Notes: a model not told the origin generated them from the sequence alone. 64,000 nucleotides of DNA from Melittangium boletus DSM 14713 (GCF_002305855.1 NZ_CP022163.1:7631765-7695764), one strand, 5' to 3'. Shown: positions 53,771-64,000, counted from the first letter of the stretch. Numbers and translations are program-made.

Positions 53771-55096
53771 ATGAAGGAAATCGGCATCGCCCTGCTGGGT
53801 CTGGGCAACGTGGGATTGGGGACGTACCGCATCCTCGCGCAGCACGCGAAGGACATCGAGCGGCGCCTGGGCGCGCGGGTGCGCGTGCACCACGTGCTGG
53901 TGCGCGAGCCGGGCCGCTCCCGCCCCGAGGACGTGCCCTCGGCGCTCCTCACCCATGACATCAAGACCGTCCTCGCCAACCCCGAGGTGTCGGTGGTGGT
54001 GGAGTTGATGGGCGGGCTCAACCCCGCGCGCGAGTACCTGGAGCAGGCCATCGCCTCGGGCCGCCACGTGGTGACGGCCAACAAGGCGCTCCTGTCCGCG
54101 CACGGCGAGGCGCTCTTCTCTCAGGCCGTCGCGCGGGGCGTGGAGGTGCACTTCGAGGGCGCGGTGTGCGGCGGCATCCCCATCATCCGCACGCTGCGCG
54201 AGGCGCTGGCGTCGGATCGGGTGGAGTCGCTCACGGGCATCGTGAATGGCACCACCAACTTCATCCTCTCGGCCATGGCGGACGAGGGCGCCACGTACGC
54301 GGACGCGCTGCGGCGCGCGCAGGAGCTCGGCTACGCGGAGGCGGACCCCACGCTGGACGTGAGCGGCATGGACGCGGCGCAGAAGCTGTGCCTGCTCGCC
54401 TCGCTGGCCTTCTCCGCGCGCGTGTCCCCCGCGTCCATCCTCGTGGAGGGCATCACGGGCCTCACGCCCGCGGACATCACCTACGGGCGGGAAGCGGGCT
54501 TCGTGCTCAAGCTGCTCGCCCGGGCGCGCCGGAGCCCCGAGGGCATGGACGTGCGCGTCCACCCGGCCTTCATCCCCGCGGCGAGCCCCCTGGCGGACGT
54601 GAAGGGCGGGTTCAACGCGGTACTCCTGCAGTCCGCGGCGCTCGGGGCCTCGCTCTTCTCGGGCCTGGGGGCGGGCTCGCTGCCCACGGGCAGCGCGGTG
54701 GTGGCCGACATCATCGACACCTGCCGCAACCTGCTCGCGGGGGCCTCGGGCCGGCTGCCCCTGCCGTGCGCGCCGCACATGCAGGACGTGCCGCTCCTGT
54801 CGCCGGGCGAGCGCCGGGGGCCCGCCTACCTGCGCTTCTCCGTGAGCGACGAGCCCGGTGTGCTGGGCCGCATCGCCAGCGTGTTGGGCGAGAAGGGGGT
54901 GAGCATCAACTCGGTGCTCCAACGTCCCCCGCGTCCCGAGGACGCGCACGCCACCATCGTCGTCTTCACGCACGACACGCGCGAGTCGGATGTCACCGCC
55001 GCGGTGCAGTGGATCGACTCGCTGCGCAGCACCCGGGCGCCCACCCAGGTCATTCGCATCGAGGAAGGGCGGGGCCTCTTGCTGTCTGGCCGTTAG
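53771..55096 (+). CDS. hom: Homoserine dehydrogenase with ACT domain
   Basis: 441 aa, full length. NAD(P) site ALLGLGNVGLGTYRIL, then VTANKALL, the catalytic core FEGAVCGGIPIIRTLREAL, GIVNGTTNFIL, EADPTLDVSGMDAAQKL and HPAFIP. A C-terminal ACT domain begins at YLRFSVSDEPGVLGRIA, implying feedback control by threonine. It reduces aspartate semialdehyde to homoserine for Thr/Met synthesis. A hairpin follows the gene. Confidence 0.96.
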   Translation: MKEIGIALLGLGNVGLGTYRILAQHAKDIERRLGARVRVHHVLVREPGRSRPEDVPSALLTHDIKTVLANPEVSVVVELMGGLNPAREYLEQAIASGRHVVTANKALLSAHGEALFSQAVARGVEVHFEGAVCGGIPIIRTLREALASDRVESLTGIVNGTTNFILSAMADEGATYADALRRAQELGYAEADPTLDVSGMDAAQKLCLLASLAFSARVSPASILVEGITGLTPADITYGREAGFVLKLLARARRSPEGMDVRVHPAFIPAASPLADVKGGFNAVLLQSAALGASLFSGLGAGSLPTGSAVVADIIDTCRNLLAGASGRLPLPCAPHMQDVPLLSPGERRGPAYLRFSVSDEPGVLGRIASVLGEKGVSINSVLQRPPRPEDAHATIVVFTHDTRESDVTAAVQWIDSLRSTRAPTQVIRIEEGRGLLLSGR

Positions 55097-55105
55097 GTGG
55101 AAGAG

Positions 55106-55140
55106 CGGGCGTCCTCCCCGGAGGGAGGGGCGGGCGCCCG
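55106..55140 (+). terminator. Hairpin after homoserine dehydrogenase
   Basis: A 14-bp stem (55106-55119 with 55127-55140, one mismatch and one G-T pair) and a 7-base loop, followed by TTGAAAG rather than a T-run. It may act as a terminator or processing site before birA. Confidence 0.45.
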
Positions 55141-55201
55141 TTGAAAGTCGGGTCGACCCTCCCTACCCTGGAGCCCCTTCGAGCGGGAAGAGGGCAGCGC
55201 C

Positions 55202-56203
55202 ATGGGTGTCGAGAGCAGCGAGCGGACGTACGAGGAGCTCATCCTGGGTTTCCTGGTGGAGGGTCGGGACGAGTTCCTCTCCGGGGAGGCGCTGTCGGAC
55301 AAGCTGGGCCTGTCGCGGACCGCCGTGTGGAAGCACGTGGAGTCGCTGAGGGGCAAGGGCTACCGCATCGACGCCGTCCCCGCGCGGGGCTACCGGTTGA
55401 TGGACGTGCCGGACAAGCTCACGCCCCTGGAGCTCTCGCCCCTGTTGTCCACCCATCACCTCGGGCAGGGCATCCACTTCCACGAGTCCCTGCCGTCCAC
55501 CAACGAGGCCGCCTTCCGCCTGGCCACGGACGGCGCCGAGCACGGCGAAGTGGTCATCACCGAGCAGCAGACGGCGGGCAGGGGCCGCCGGGGCCGCGCA
55601 TGGGCCTCGCCCTCGGGGCTGAACCTGTATTTCTCCGCCATCCTCCGTCCGGAGCTGCCGCCCCAGCGCGCGCCCGAAATCACCCTGGTGGCCGCGGTGG
55701 CGCTGTGCGAGGTGTTGCGCGAGGAGGGCGCCGACGCCCGCATCAAGTGGCCCAACGATGTGCAGCTCGGGGGCCGCAAGGTGGCGGGCATCCTCACGGA
55801 GTTGTCCGCGGAGCCCGAGCGGGTGCACTTCGTGGTGCTCGGCGTTGGCGTCAACCTCAACGCCGGCCCCGAGGACTTCCCACCCGAGCTGGCGGAGACC
55901 GCCACCTCGCTCGCCCAGGGGCTTGGCCGGCGCGTCAACCGCGCCCTCTTCACCACCTCGCTCTGGGCCCGCCTGGAGGAGTGGCTGGACTTGCACCATG
56001 AGGTCGGATTCGACCCGGTGCGTCAGCGCTGGATGGAGCTGTCCAGCACGCTGGGCCAGGAAGTGCGCGTGCGGACAGAGCGGTCGGAATTGCGTGGTGT
56101 CGCTGAAGACATCGACGCCTCGGGTGCGCTGCGGGTCCGCACGGCGGACGGGCGCCTGGAAAGGGTGCTCGCCGGGGATGTGGAGCAGGTGCGGCCCCGC
56201 TAG
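55202..56203 (+). CDS. birA: Bifunctional biotin operon repressor / biotin-protein ligase
   Basis: 333 aa. N-terminal winged helix (LSRTAVWKHVESLRGKGYRIDAV), so a DNA-binding BirA. Catalytic part: HFHESLPSTNEAAF, the biotinyl-AMP loop GRGRRGRAW, KWPNDVQLGGRKVAGIL and the C-terminal SH3-like domain. It attaches biotin to acetyl-CoA carboxylase and probably represses biotin genes. coaX starts 15 bp downstream, a common pairing. Confidence 0.95.
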   Translation: MGVESSERTYEELILGFLVEGRDEFLSGEALSDKLGLSRTAVWKHVESLRGKGYRIDAVPARGYRLMDVPDKLTPLELSPLLSTHHLGQGIHFHESLPSTNEAAFRLATDGAEHGEVVITEQQTAGRGRRGRAWASPSGLNLYFSAILRPELPPQRAPEITLVAAVALCEVLREEGADARIKWPNDVQLGGRKVAGILTELSAEPERVHFVVLGVGVNLNAGPEDFPPELAETATSLAQGLGRRVNRALFTTSLWARLEEWLDLHHEVGFDPVRQRWMELSSTLGQEVRVRTERSELRGVAEDIDASGALRVRTADGRLERVLAGDVEQVRPR

Positions 56204-56218
56204 ACTGCGCGGCGAGCC

Positions 56219-56985
<767 letters not shown>

Positions 56986-56989
<4 letters not shown>

Positions 56990-58125
56990 GCACGACTCCC
57001 GAGACCCCCGCCGCGACTCCTCCTGGCTGTCCCATCTCGGCGGAGATCCTTCCGCCCAACATGCGCAAGCACGTGGATCCGGCCGCGCCGCCGCCCCTGC
57101 GGATGATGGCCGCCAAGGCCCTGGTGCCGCTCGCGCCCGCGGACATGCTCGGCGCGCTCTTCATCCTCACGTTCGACGCGGACGCGGGCGTGCGGGACAC
57201 CGCCACCAAGACGGCCGCCGCCCTGCCGGACCGCTTCTCCGCGGGGCTTCGCGACGAGGATGTCCCGGCACCGGTGCTCGGCTGGCTGCTGCCCCTGCTG
57301 CGCGCCAAGGACGTCTACGCGGAAATGCTGGTGCTCAACGCCAACACGCCCGACGAGGCCGTGGCCCTGGTGGCGCGGGAGTGCAGCGCGAAGATCGCGG
57401 AGATCATCGGGCAGAACCAGCTGCGCATCCTCCGCCACGAGGACATCCTGCGTCAGCTGTGCGCCAACCCCAACGCGAGCCCCGCGCTGCTCGACGGCGT
57501 GTCCGACTTCGCCGTGCGCAGCGGGTTGTCGCTCACGGACGTGCCCCAGGTGCAGGCCGCGCGCGTGCGCCTCTTCGGGCCCCAGGCCGTCGCCGCTCCG
57601 CCCGAGGTGGGCCCCACCGCCGAGGAAGTGCTGCAGGAGTTCCAGGAAGACGTGGTGAAGGAGAAGGAGGAGACCGCGGCCCCCATGGAGGAGGGCAAGC
57701 GCATCAGCCTCACCCAGCGCATCATGAAGATGAGCATCGCGCAGAAGATCAAGCTCGCGACGCTGGGCAACAAGGAAGCGCGCGGCATGCTCATCCGCGA
57801 CACGAACAAGCTCGTGTGCACCGCCGTCATCCGCAGCCCCCGCATCACCGACGGCGAGGTCCTCAACTGCGCGGCGAACAAGGCCGTCAACGAGGAGGTG
57901 CTGCGCATCATCTACGGCAGCCGGGAGTGGACGAAGAACTACAAGATCAAGATGGCGCTGCTCAAGAATCCCCGCCTGCCGCTCGCCGTGGGGATGAAGT
58001 TCCTCAACACCCTGCGCGAGAACGACATCAAGGATCTGTCGCGCGACAAGAACGTGCCGTCCGCGCTCCAGGGTGTCGCCAAGAAGATGTTGGAGAAGAA
58101 GAACGAGAAGAAGCCGGAGAAGTAG
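56986..58125 (+). CDS. Conserved hypothetical protein coupled to coaX
   Basis: 379 aa. No signal peptide; the protein is almost wholly helical with repeated short units (ALFILTFDADAGVRDTATKTAAALP, LCANPNASPALLDGVSDFAV, LLKNPRLPLAVGMKFLNTLRENDI) that recall HEAT/leucine-rich variant repeats. A Glu/Lys-rich middle and a Lys-rich C-terminus flank them. No catalytic motif. It resembles deltaproteobacterial proteins of unknown function; the overlap with coaX is likely operon structure rather than a CoA role. Confidence 0.75.
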
Positions 58126-58178
58126 GCTCCGGACCGGGGGCCCAGGGAGGCGGGGAGAACAATCCCCGCCCCGGTCTC

Positions 58179-59909
58179 TCAGGCCACCGCTTCCTCGTCG
58201 TCGTGGATGGCCACCGGCTGCTCCTCGAGCAGCTGCGAGGCGATGGCGAGCGCCTTCTTCGTCTTCTCGCGCACCTTCTCGTCGGACTTGATGCGCGCGT
58301 AGAGCTTGGCCACCCGATCCTCGTTGCGCGACACCGACTCCTCCAGCTCGGTGATGCGCCGGCGCAGCTCGTCGCTTTCCTGGCCCGCCTGGGCCCTCAC
58401 GGCGTCCAGCTCGGCCCGGGTGTTGTCCAGCTCGGCCCGGACGTTCTCCGCGTCACCGCGCGCCGCCGCCAGCTCCGCGTCGAGCTGGTCCGCGCGCGCC
58501 CGGATCTCATCCGCGTCACCCAGCTGCAACTGGTACTGCTCCACCTCGGTTTGCAGCGCGGTGGCGCGCGCCGTGGCGCTCCGTGCCTCTTCCCGGGCCG
58601 CGGCGAACTGCTGCTCGATGCGCCGGCGCTCGGCCGTGAGCTGCTCCGCCTTCGTCTGCAGGAGCTTGAGCTGCGAATCCTTGCGGGTCAGCTCCTCCGT
58701 GGAGCCATTGGCCTGCTGCTCGAGGGCGAGCAGACGATCCTGCTGCTCGACGATCTCCTGCTCCTTCTGGTTCAGCTCGGTCTTGAGCCGGAGGATTTCC
58801 CGATCCTTGCGGTTGGAGGCCTCGCGCAGTTGGAGGGTGGCCTGATCGTTCTTGCCCACCGAGGACTTCACCGTTTCCAGCTCGGTGGTCTTCACGTCCA
58901 GCTCGGCCTCGAGCTCCGCGACGCGCGACTCGGCGGTGCTGGCCTGGCCCCGTGCATCATCCAGGGCTCCCTCCAGCTCCGCCACGCGGGTGCGAAGGTT
59001 GCGCAACTCGGCCAGGTCCGCCGCGGACGTGGCGCTGGCGCTCGCGGACGCCGGACGGGCCGCCGGAGTGGGAGCGGGAGCGGGCACGGCACGGGGAGCG
59101 GCCACGGGGACCGGGACCGGGGCCGGAGTGGGAGCGGGACGGGGCGCGGCCACCGCGGGCGCGGCACGAGGCGCGGCCACGGGGACCGGAGCCGGAGCGG
59201 GTGCCGGAGCCGGCGCGGGCATGAAGCCCACCATCGTCTTCTCGTCGTCCATCCCGAGCGAGTCGAGCGACGCGTCGTCTTCGCCACCACCGAGGCTGTC
59301 GAGCGAGAACTCCTCGTTCGGAGCCTCCGGCTCTGGCGGCGTCTCCACCGGCTCGTCGAAGGAGCCCAGGGCCGGCTCCGAGTCCGCGAAGGGCGAGTCG
59401 AGCATCGACAGCTCGTCGCCGTGGTTCTCCAGCGGCTCGCCCTCGATGGCCAGCTCCTCGCCATGCACCGGCTCGTCACCCGTGCCGTCCAGGCCTCCGA
59501 GCGAGAAACCATCGTCGACGACCTCGCCCGCGGGCAGCTCGGGGAAGCCGATCAACCCTCCCACGCGCTCCACCAGCTCGTCGGCGTGCACGGGCTTGGC
59601 CACGTAGTCGTCCGCGTGGGCCTTGAGCTTGCGGTGCTGGGCGAAGCCATCCGGGTTGCCGATGATGATGATGGGGATGGGCTTGAGATCGTCGTCCTTC
59701 TTCAGCTTGCCGCAGATGAGGTAGCCGTTCTGTCCGGCGGACAAGTCCACCGCGAGCACCACCAGCTCGGGCCGGTCCCGGCGGATCTGCTCCACGCTGC
59801 CCTTGCCGTCGGTGGTCTCCTGCACCGCGAAGCCCCGGGCCTCCAGGGCCTGTCGCAGGGTCGCGGAGAGGGCGGTGTCACTTTCGACAATCAGGATGTT
59901 CTTGGACAT
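58179..59909 (-). CDS. frzS: Gliding motility protein FrzS (pseudo-receiver plus coiled coil)
   Basis: 576 aa. The first 125 residues (MSKNILIVESDTALSATLRQ, then CGKLKKDDDLKPIP and GNPDGFAQHRKLKAHADDY) are nearly the FrzS receiver domain of Myxococcus xanthus. The Asp55 position is kept, but the usual switch Thr/Ser is Gly (IIIIGNPD), matching the known atypical receiver. An acidic and Pro/Ala-rich linker (~125-290) leads to a ~270-residue coiled coil. FrzS moves between poles and is needed for type-IV-pilus (social) gliding. It is a strong taxonomic marker. Confidence 0.95.
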   Translation of the reverse strand: MSKNILIVESDTALSATLRQALEARGFAVQETTDGKGSVEQIRRDRPELVVLAVDLSAGQNGYLICGKLKKDDDLKPIPIIIIGNPDGFAQHRKLKAHADDYVAKPVHADELVERVGGLIGFPELPAGEVVDDGFSLGGLDGTGDEPVHGEELAIEGEPLENHGDELSMLDSPFADSEPALGSFDEPVETPPEPEAPNEEFSLDSLGGGEDDASLDSLGMDDEKTMVGFMPAPAPAPAPAPVPVAAPRAAPAVAAPRPAPTPAPVPVPVAAPRAVPAPAPTPAARPASASASATSAADLAELRNLRTRVAELEGALDDARGQASTAESRVAELEAELDVKTTELETVKSSVGKNDQATLQLREASNRKDREILRLKTELNQKEQEIVEQQDRLLALEQQANGSTEELTRKDSQLKLLQTKAEQLTAERRRIEQQFAAAREEARSATARATALQTEVEQYQLQLGDADEIRARADQLDAELAAARGDAENVRAELDNTRAELDAVRAQAGQESDELRRRITELEESVSRNEDRVAKLYARIKSDEKVREKTKKALAIASQLLEEQPVAIHDDEEAVA

Positions 59910-60090
59910 GGAGGGAGTGCCAGACCTGGAAGGGCAGGTGCCCGCCGCGAGGGGGCGCGGGGACGGTGAGTCTGAAAAAAGTCGCTCGGAAGGCTATCGG
60001 TGCCCATCCAGACCGTCAATCTTCGGTCCACTGCTGGCGCGAGGCCGTCCGCCTCGTGGGGCAGGCAGGCGATCCCCCGGCACGGGTGGA

Positions 60091-60921
60091 TCAGGGCTGT
60101 AGCGACACGGGACGCGCCTGCGGCTCGGGCGCCGTCGGGGAGGAGGGCCGCGCCTGCTGGGCGTGCTGCTGCGCGAGCATGTGGCGGATGTCCGATTCGT
60201 CGAGATCCGACACCAGCTCGTAGACGACCTCTCCGTCGCGCCACATGGCCACGTTGTAGCCGAGGCTGGAGTTCACCTGGACGGCGGGCAGGGGAGGCGC
60301 CTCCACTTCGCGCCGGGTGTCATCGAAGACGAAGAGCCCGATGCGGCGGGCGGGAGCGCCCTGGACGTCCGCGCTGCGCTCGTAGCTGATGTACGCGGCG
60401 GGACGATCCTTCACATTGGAGATGCGCGCGCCGGACAGCTTCACGTTGGGCCAATGGGGGACGGAGACCCGGTGATCCAGCTTCCCATCGAACCAGGCCT
60501 CGACGTTCTCGCGCGAGGTGCCCGCGACTTCCGTCGGCAGCTTCTTGGTGTGCCGCCGCACGGCGTCTTCCCGGTAGCGCTGCGAGTGCTCGGGGCGGAA
60601 CATCCACCAGGCACTGCCGCCCACCGTCACCATGACGAGGGCCGCAGCGCCCATGCGCCACCAGGCCGCGTGGGCTTCCCGGCGCTGCTCTTGATGGATG
60701 CCCGAGCGCAACCGGGAGCGGAGCGCGTCGGGCGCCCGGGTGGACGCGACGGCCTGCCGCGCGGCCCGGCGCAGCGACTGCTGCATCCGCGCCTCCTCAT
60801 GAACCCGCTTCGCGCACCCGGGACACCGCTCCAGGTGCGCCTCCATGTCCACCCGCTCCTCGGGTTGAAACTCGCCATCGAGGAACGGCTGGAGAACCGA
60901 ATCGAATTCCTGGCAGTTCAT
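60091..60921 (-). CDS. Membrane anti-sigma factor (zf-HC2/ZAS type)
   Basis: 276 aa. N-terminal anti-sigma domain with the zinc motif H29-x3-C33-x2-C36 in AHLERCPGC, one membrane helix (GAAALVMVTVGGSAWWMF, ~90-108) and a ~160-residue periplasmic domain. It should hold the ECF sigma factor encoded just upstream and release it on an envelope signal. 67 bp separate the genes. Confidence 0.88.
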   Translation of the reverse strand: MNCQEFDSVLQPFLDGEFQPEERVDMEAHLERCPGCAKRVHEEARMQQSLRRAARQAVASTRAPDALRSRLRSGIHQEQRREAHAAWWRMGAAALVMVTVGGSAWWMFRPEHSQRYREDAVRRHTKKLPTEVAGTSRENVEAWFDGKLDHRVSVPHWPNVKLSGARISNVKDRPAAYISYERSADVQGAPARRIGLFVFDDTRREVEAPPLPAVQVNSSLGYNVAMWRDGEVVYELVSDLDESDIRHMLAQQHAQQARPSSPTAPEPQARPVSLQP

Positions 60922-60988
60922 GAGCGCTCAGGGGTGGAACGGCGACGGGCCGATGTAAATTGGCATTTCCGGGCCCATCAACCTCGGG

Positions 60989-61642
60989 CTACCCCACCTT
61001 CTTCCTGCGACGATACTCATCGAGGCTCATGGCGGCACTGTCCATGTTCGGCGCCTCGACTCCCTCCTGGCGCAGCACGCCCGTTCCCGCGGCGTACTCC
61101 TTGAGGGTCTTCTGGAGGAGCTTGCGGCCGCGGAAGAGCCGACTCATCACCGTTCCCACCGGGCACTCGAGGATCTCGGCGATCTCCTTGTAGGAGAACT
61201 CCTGCAGGTCCGCGAGGATGACCACCAGCCGGAAGTCGATGGGCAGCGCGTCGATGGCGCGCAGCACGTCGTCCGACAGGAGCCGATCGAAGAAGTATTG
61301 CTCGGGGTTGGCCGCGAAGTCCGTGGCGTCCCGGCTCACGAAGCGCTCGTGCACGGCCTCGCGCTCCACGCCCTCCACCACGCTGCGCTCCTTCACCTTG
61401 CGCCGGTAGCGGTTGATGAAGGTGTTGGTGAGGATCTTGAAGAGCCAGGCCTTGATGTTGGTGCCGCGCTCGAACTTGTCGAAAAAGCGGTAGGCCCGCA
61501 TGCAGGTGTCCTGCACCAGGTCCTCGGCGTCGCGCTCGTTCTTCGTCAGTCGCAGAGCCGCCGAGTACAGCGGATCGAGGTGGGCCAGGGCCAGTTCCTC
61601 GAACTCCTGCTTGGTCCGATTGTTCTGCCTGAAGTCCAGCAT
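60989..61642 (-). CDS. ECF-family RNA polymerase sigma factor
   Basis: 217 aa from ATG 61642. Region 2: EELALAHLDPLYSAALRLTK, NERDAEDLVQDTCMRAYRFF and TNIKAWLFKILTNTFINRYRR. Region 4: VVILADLQEFSYKEIAEILE, then CPVGTVMSRLFRGRKLLQ. There is no region 1 or 3. It is paired with the membrane anti-sigma gene downstream, so it probably responds to envelope stress. A RpoE1-like motility or development role cannot be told from sequence. Confidence 0.93.
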   Translation of the reverse strand: MLDFRQNNRTKQEFEELALAHLDPLYSAALRLTKNERDAEDLVQDTCMRAYRFFDKFERGTNIKAWLFKILTNTFINRYRRKVKERSVVEGVEREAVHERFVSRDATDFAANPEQYFFDRLLSDDVLRAIDALPIDFRLVVILADLQEFSYKEIAEILECPVGTVMSRLFRGRKLLQKTLKEYAAGTGVLRQEGVEAPNMDSAAMSLDEYRRRKKVG

Positions 61643-61796
61643 GCTCCCGCCTTCCAGAGGCCCGAAATTACAGGCGATTGAGTCGTTAACCCTCCCGGCA
61701 ATGTATGTACGGGAACAGAACGAGCAACAACCCAATCACTCCGCGCCGTTTGCACGGCTGCCCCAAAAGGCAGGAGACGCTTGACGCGAGCATTTA

Positions 61797-61844
61797 TTCC
61801 CCACCCCCCCTGAAAAACGACGAAACAGGGGTTCAGGTGGGGAA
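61797..61844 (-). terminator. Hairpin downstream of alanine dehydrogenase
   Basis: Outer arms TTCCCCACC (61797-61805) and GGTGGGGAA pair, as do inner CCCCTG and CAGGGG. The loop is A-rich. It lies just past the ald stop; no T-run follows on the minus strand. Confidence 0.5.
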
Positions 61845-61849
61845 GAGTC

Positions 61850-62983
61850 CTACTTGGAGCCCTTGGTGCTGAGGGCGTCGTGGATGGACAGGTAGCTGTA
61901 GCCGAGGTCCTTGGCGACGGCCTCGTAGGTGACGTGGCCGTTGTAGGTGTTGATGCCACGGGCCAGGGCCTTATCGGCCTTGATGGCCTCGACGAGGCCC
62001 AGGTCGGCGATCTTCCGGGCGTAGGGCCGGGTGGTGTTGGTGAGGGCGAAGGTGGACGTCTGGGGCACCGCGCCGGGCATGTTGGCCACGCAGTAGTGCA
62101 CGACGCCGTGCTTCACGAAGGTGGGGTTGTCGTGGGTGGTGGGCACGCACGTCTCGATGCAGCCGCCCTGATCCACCGCCACGTCCACCACCACCGAGCC
62201 GGGGGACATCTCGGCGATGAGCGCCTCGGAGACGAGCTTGGGCGCCTTGCCCCCGGGGATGAGCACGCCTCCGATGACGAGGTCCGCCTCGCGCACGCTC
62301 TTGGCGATGCTCTCCGAGTCCGAGGCCAGCGTGGACACGCGGCCGAGGAAGACGTCGTCCAGGTAGGTGAGGCGCTCGAGGTTGATGTCGATGATCGTCA
62401 CCTCCGCGCCCAGGCCCACGGCCACCTTGGCCGCGCAGGTGCCCACCACGCCGCCGCCGAGGATGACCACGCGGCCGCGGCGCACTCCGGGCACGCCGCC
62501 CAGGAGGATGCCCTTGCCTCCGTGCGCCTTCTCCAGGCACGCGGCGCCCACCTGGATGGCCATCTTGCCGGCCACCTCGCTCATGGGCTTGAGCAGGGGC
62601 AGCGAGCCGTCCTCCAGCTGGATCGTCTCGTAGGCCACGGCCGAGGCCTTCTTCTTGACCAGGGTGCGCGTGAGCTCCGGGTCCACGCCCGCCAGGTGGA
62701 AGTAGGTGTAGATGATCTGCCCGTCCTGGATGCGCTCGTACTCGGGCGCGATGGGCTCCTTCACCTTGACGATCATCTCCGCGCGCTTCCAGACCTCGTC
62801 CGCGCTCTGGACGATCTGGGCGCCCACGCGTTGGTACTCCGAGTCCGGCAGGCCCGAGCCCGCGCCCGCGTTCGTCTCGACGAGGACCGTGTGGCCCGCA
62901 CCGGTGAGGGCGCGAACCCCGGCTGGAACCATGCCGACCCGGTACTCGCGGGTCTTGATTTCCTTGGGAACGCCAACAATCAC
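61850..62983 (-). CDS. ald: Alanine dehydrogenase
   Basis: 377 aa from GTG 62983, GGAGG eight bases upstream. N-terminal VGVPKEIKTREYRVGMVPAG, catalytic Lys in IVKVKEPI, a His in FHLAGVDPE, and the NAD site VVILGGGVVGTCAAKVAVGLGA. C-terminal PGAVPQTSTFALTN is family-specific. It interconverts L-alanine and pyruvate/ammonia with NAD, in the cytoplasm. Monocistronic, with a hairpin at the end. Confidence 0.95.
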   Translation of the reverse strand: MIVGVPKEIKTREYRVGMVPAGVRALTGAGHTVLVETNAGAGSGLPDSEYQRVGAQIVQSADEVWKRAEMIVKVKEPIAPEYERIQDGQIIYTYFHLAGVDPELTRTLVKKKASAVAYETIQLEDGSLPLLKPMSEVAGKMAIQVGAACLEKAHGGKGILLGGVPGVRRGRVVILGGGVVGTCAAKVAVGLGAEVTIIDINLERLTYLDDVFLGRVSTLASDSESIAKSVREADLVIGGVLIPGGKAPKLVSEALIAEMSPGSVVVDVAVDQGGCIETCVPTTHDNPTFVKHGVVHYCVANMPGAVPQTSTFALTNTTRPYARKIADLGLVEAIKADKALARGINTYNGHVTYEAVAKDLGYSYLSIHDALSTKGSK

Positions 62984-63144
62984 GTGGGATGCCTCCGAAA
63001 GAGCCGCGACCAAGCGCGGAAAAAGCGGGCGGACCCTAGGCAGGGGTCTCGGGCGAGTCAAGACGCGCGCGGGCAAGCAACCCGGAGCCTCATGACGGCA
63101 TGCCGCGTCGAAAGGAGCGGGCGGCAGTGATAGTTAACGGGACC

Positions 63145-64000
63145 ATGACTTTGGCACCCAAGCTGTTGTTCGCGGACCCCAAGGGCCGGGTGATGGAGCA
63201 CCCCTATCTGCTGGCCACCCTGCGCAGTGGCGAGGAGCTGGTTCCGCCCCAGGACAAGCCTATCCCCTTGCCCTCGGCGGGGCGGCTCGTGCACCTGCCT
63301 GGCCGCCTGCCCGTGGGCCTGCACCCGGAGACGGGCGAGCTGGAGCTGGTGCGCGAGATGAAGATGAACGGCAAGACGTTCGTGCCCAGCGCCGTGGGCG
63401 CGCTCCTGCCTCCGGGCTACACACGCACCTTCCTACCTGGCGAGGTGAAGGCGGAGGGGCCCGTGCTGCCGCAGTGGGCGTACACCGCCGCGGCCTGGGG
63501 CGAGGACGGGCCGGTGGCGTGGGCCATCCACACGGACACGCGCTCGCACTGGGATCCGGAGAGGTACTCGACGCCGGAGCTCAAGAAGCTCGTGGACGCG
63601 CACCTCGCGCGCTTTCCGGGCAACCGCGTGCTCAAGCAGCTCACCACGTGCGCGATGCTCTACCGCTGCTTCACCTCGCAGAACATCTTCTATGTGCGCG
63701 ATGAGGGCGCCATCCCCGCCTCGGTGATGTGCAACGCGCGCTGCGTGGGGTGCATCTCGGATCAACCCGCGGACGGGCCGCCCGCGTCGCACGAGCGCAT
63801 GGACAATGGTCCCTCCGCCGAGGAGATGGGCGTCATCGGGCTGCATCACCTGGAGAACGCGCCGGGCCGCACCATGGTCAGCTTCGGCCAGGGCTGCGAG
63901 GGCGAGCCCCTCACGCGCTGGAAGTACATCGCCGAGTCCATCCGCTACATGCGCGCGCGCTCCTCGCGGGGCTCCATCAACATCAACACCAACGCGAGTC
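63145..64000 (+). CDS. Radical SAM protein (3' truncated by window)
   Basis: From ATG 63145 the frame is open to the window end, 285 codons so far. An N-terminal region of ~190 residues (LLFADPKGRVMEHPYLLATL, TLRSGEELVPPQ) precedes the radical SAM cluster motif CNARCVGC (C-x3-C-x2-C), then SFGQGCEGEPL, where SAM-binding glycines are expected. Radical SAM enzymes cut SAM at a 4Fe-4S cluster to make radicals; the substrate is unknown. The long N-terminal extension is unusual for the fold. Confidence 0.85.
   Translation, partial: MTLAPKLLFADPKGRVMEHPYLLATLRSGEELVPPQDKPIPLPSAGRLVHLPGRLPVGLHPETGELELVREMKMNGKTFVPSAVGALLPPGYTRTFLPGEVKAEGPVLPQWAYTAAAWGEDGPVAWAIHTDTRSHWDPERYSTPELKKLVDAHLARFPGNRVLKQLTTCAMLYRCFTSQNIFYVRDEGAIPASVMCNARCVGCISDQPADGPPASHERMDNGPSAEEMGVIGLHHLENAPGRTMVSFGQGCEGEPLTRWKYIAESIRYMRARSSRGSININTNAS

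Overview
The window reads as chromosomal DNA of a myxobacterium, most likely Cystobacterineae (Archangium/Cystobacter-like). The grounds are very high GC with G/C-rich third codon positions, a clear FrzS gliding-motility protein, many secreted lipoproteins of the predatory type (PPC, beta-propeller, GON-like), a sigma-54 activator, and the myxobacterial families DUF5953, DUF6310 and truncated kinase-like membrane proteins. No rRNA, tRNA or CRISPR array was seen.

Layout. 1-3.6 kb: the 3' end of a bacterial alpha-2-macroglobulin gene, then a YfaQ/DUF2300-like envelope protein with penicillin-binding-like motifs. 3.7-9.5 kb: secreted hydrolases (pectin acetylesterase-like, M4 metalloprotease) and a YVTN propeller. 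9.6-12.3 kb: an enhancer-binding protein, a good -24/-12 promoter and a lipoprotein with two tandem GON-like domains. 12.4-15.4 kb: a two-gene carotenoid module (CrtU-like oxidoreductase, carotenoid cleavage oxygenase). 15.5-18.6 kb: an MNIO/DUF692 enzyme and a Cys-rich NGLSL-repeat lipoprotein. 18.9-25.3 kb: uridine kinase, a MetX-like pseudoenzyme, a CBM6 beta-helix protein and an erythromycin-esterase-like lipoprotein. 25.3-26.7 kb: an exact head-to-tail duplication of a Uma2 nuclease gene. 26.7-29.2 kb: hutF and an argE-like gene.

29.1-47.7 kb is an accessory region with scars. A DUF6310/DUF5953 (putative nuclease toxin/immunity) cassette lies between two 148-bp copies of the argE 3' end. 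An IS66-family element with 14-bp terminal repeats and an 8-bp target duplication interrupts a PPC-repeat lipoprotein gene. There are gene relics (ornithine cyclodeaminase, kinase-like, PQQ propeller), a low-GC decayed lipoprotein/immunity-like pair, and a duplicated kinase-like membrane protein. Between these lie an MFS transporter, DUF1801, an Rox-like monooxygenase and a GT1 glycosyltransferase.

47.7-64 kb is mostly core. It holds a PQQ-like propeller divergent from a HARE-HTH protein, then a plus-strand run of lipoproteins, homoserine dehydrogenase, birA, coaX and a conserved protein. It continues on the minus strand with frzS, an ECF sigma/anti-sigma pair and alanine dehydrogenase, and ends in the start of a radical SAM gene that runs off the window.
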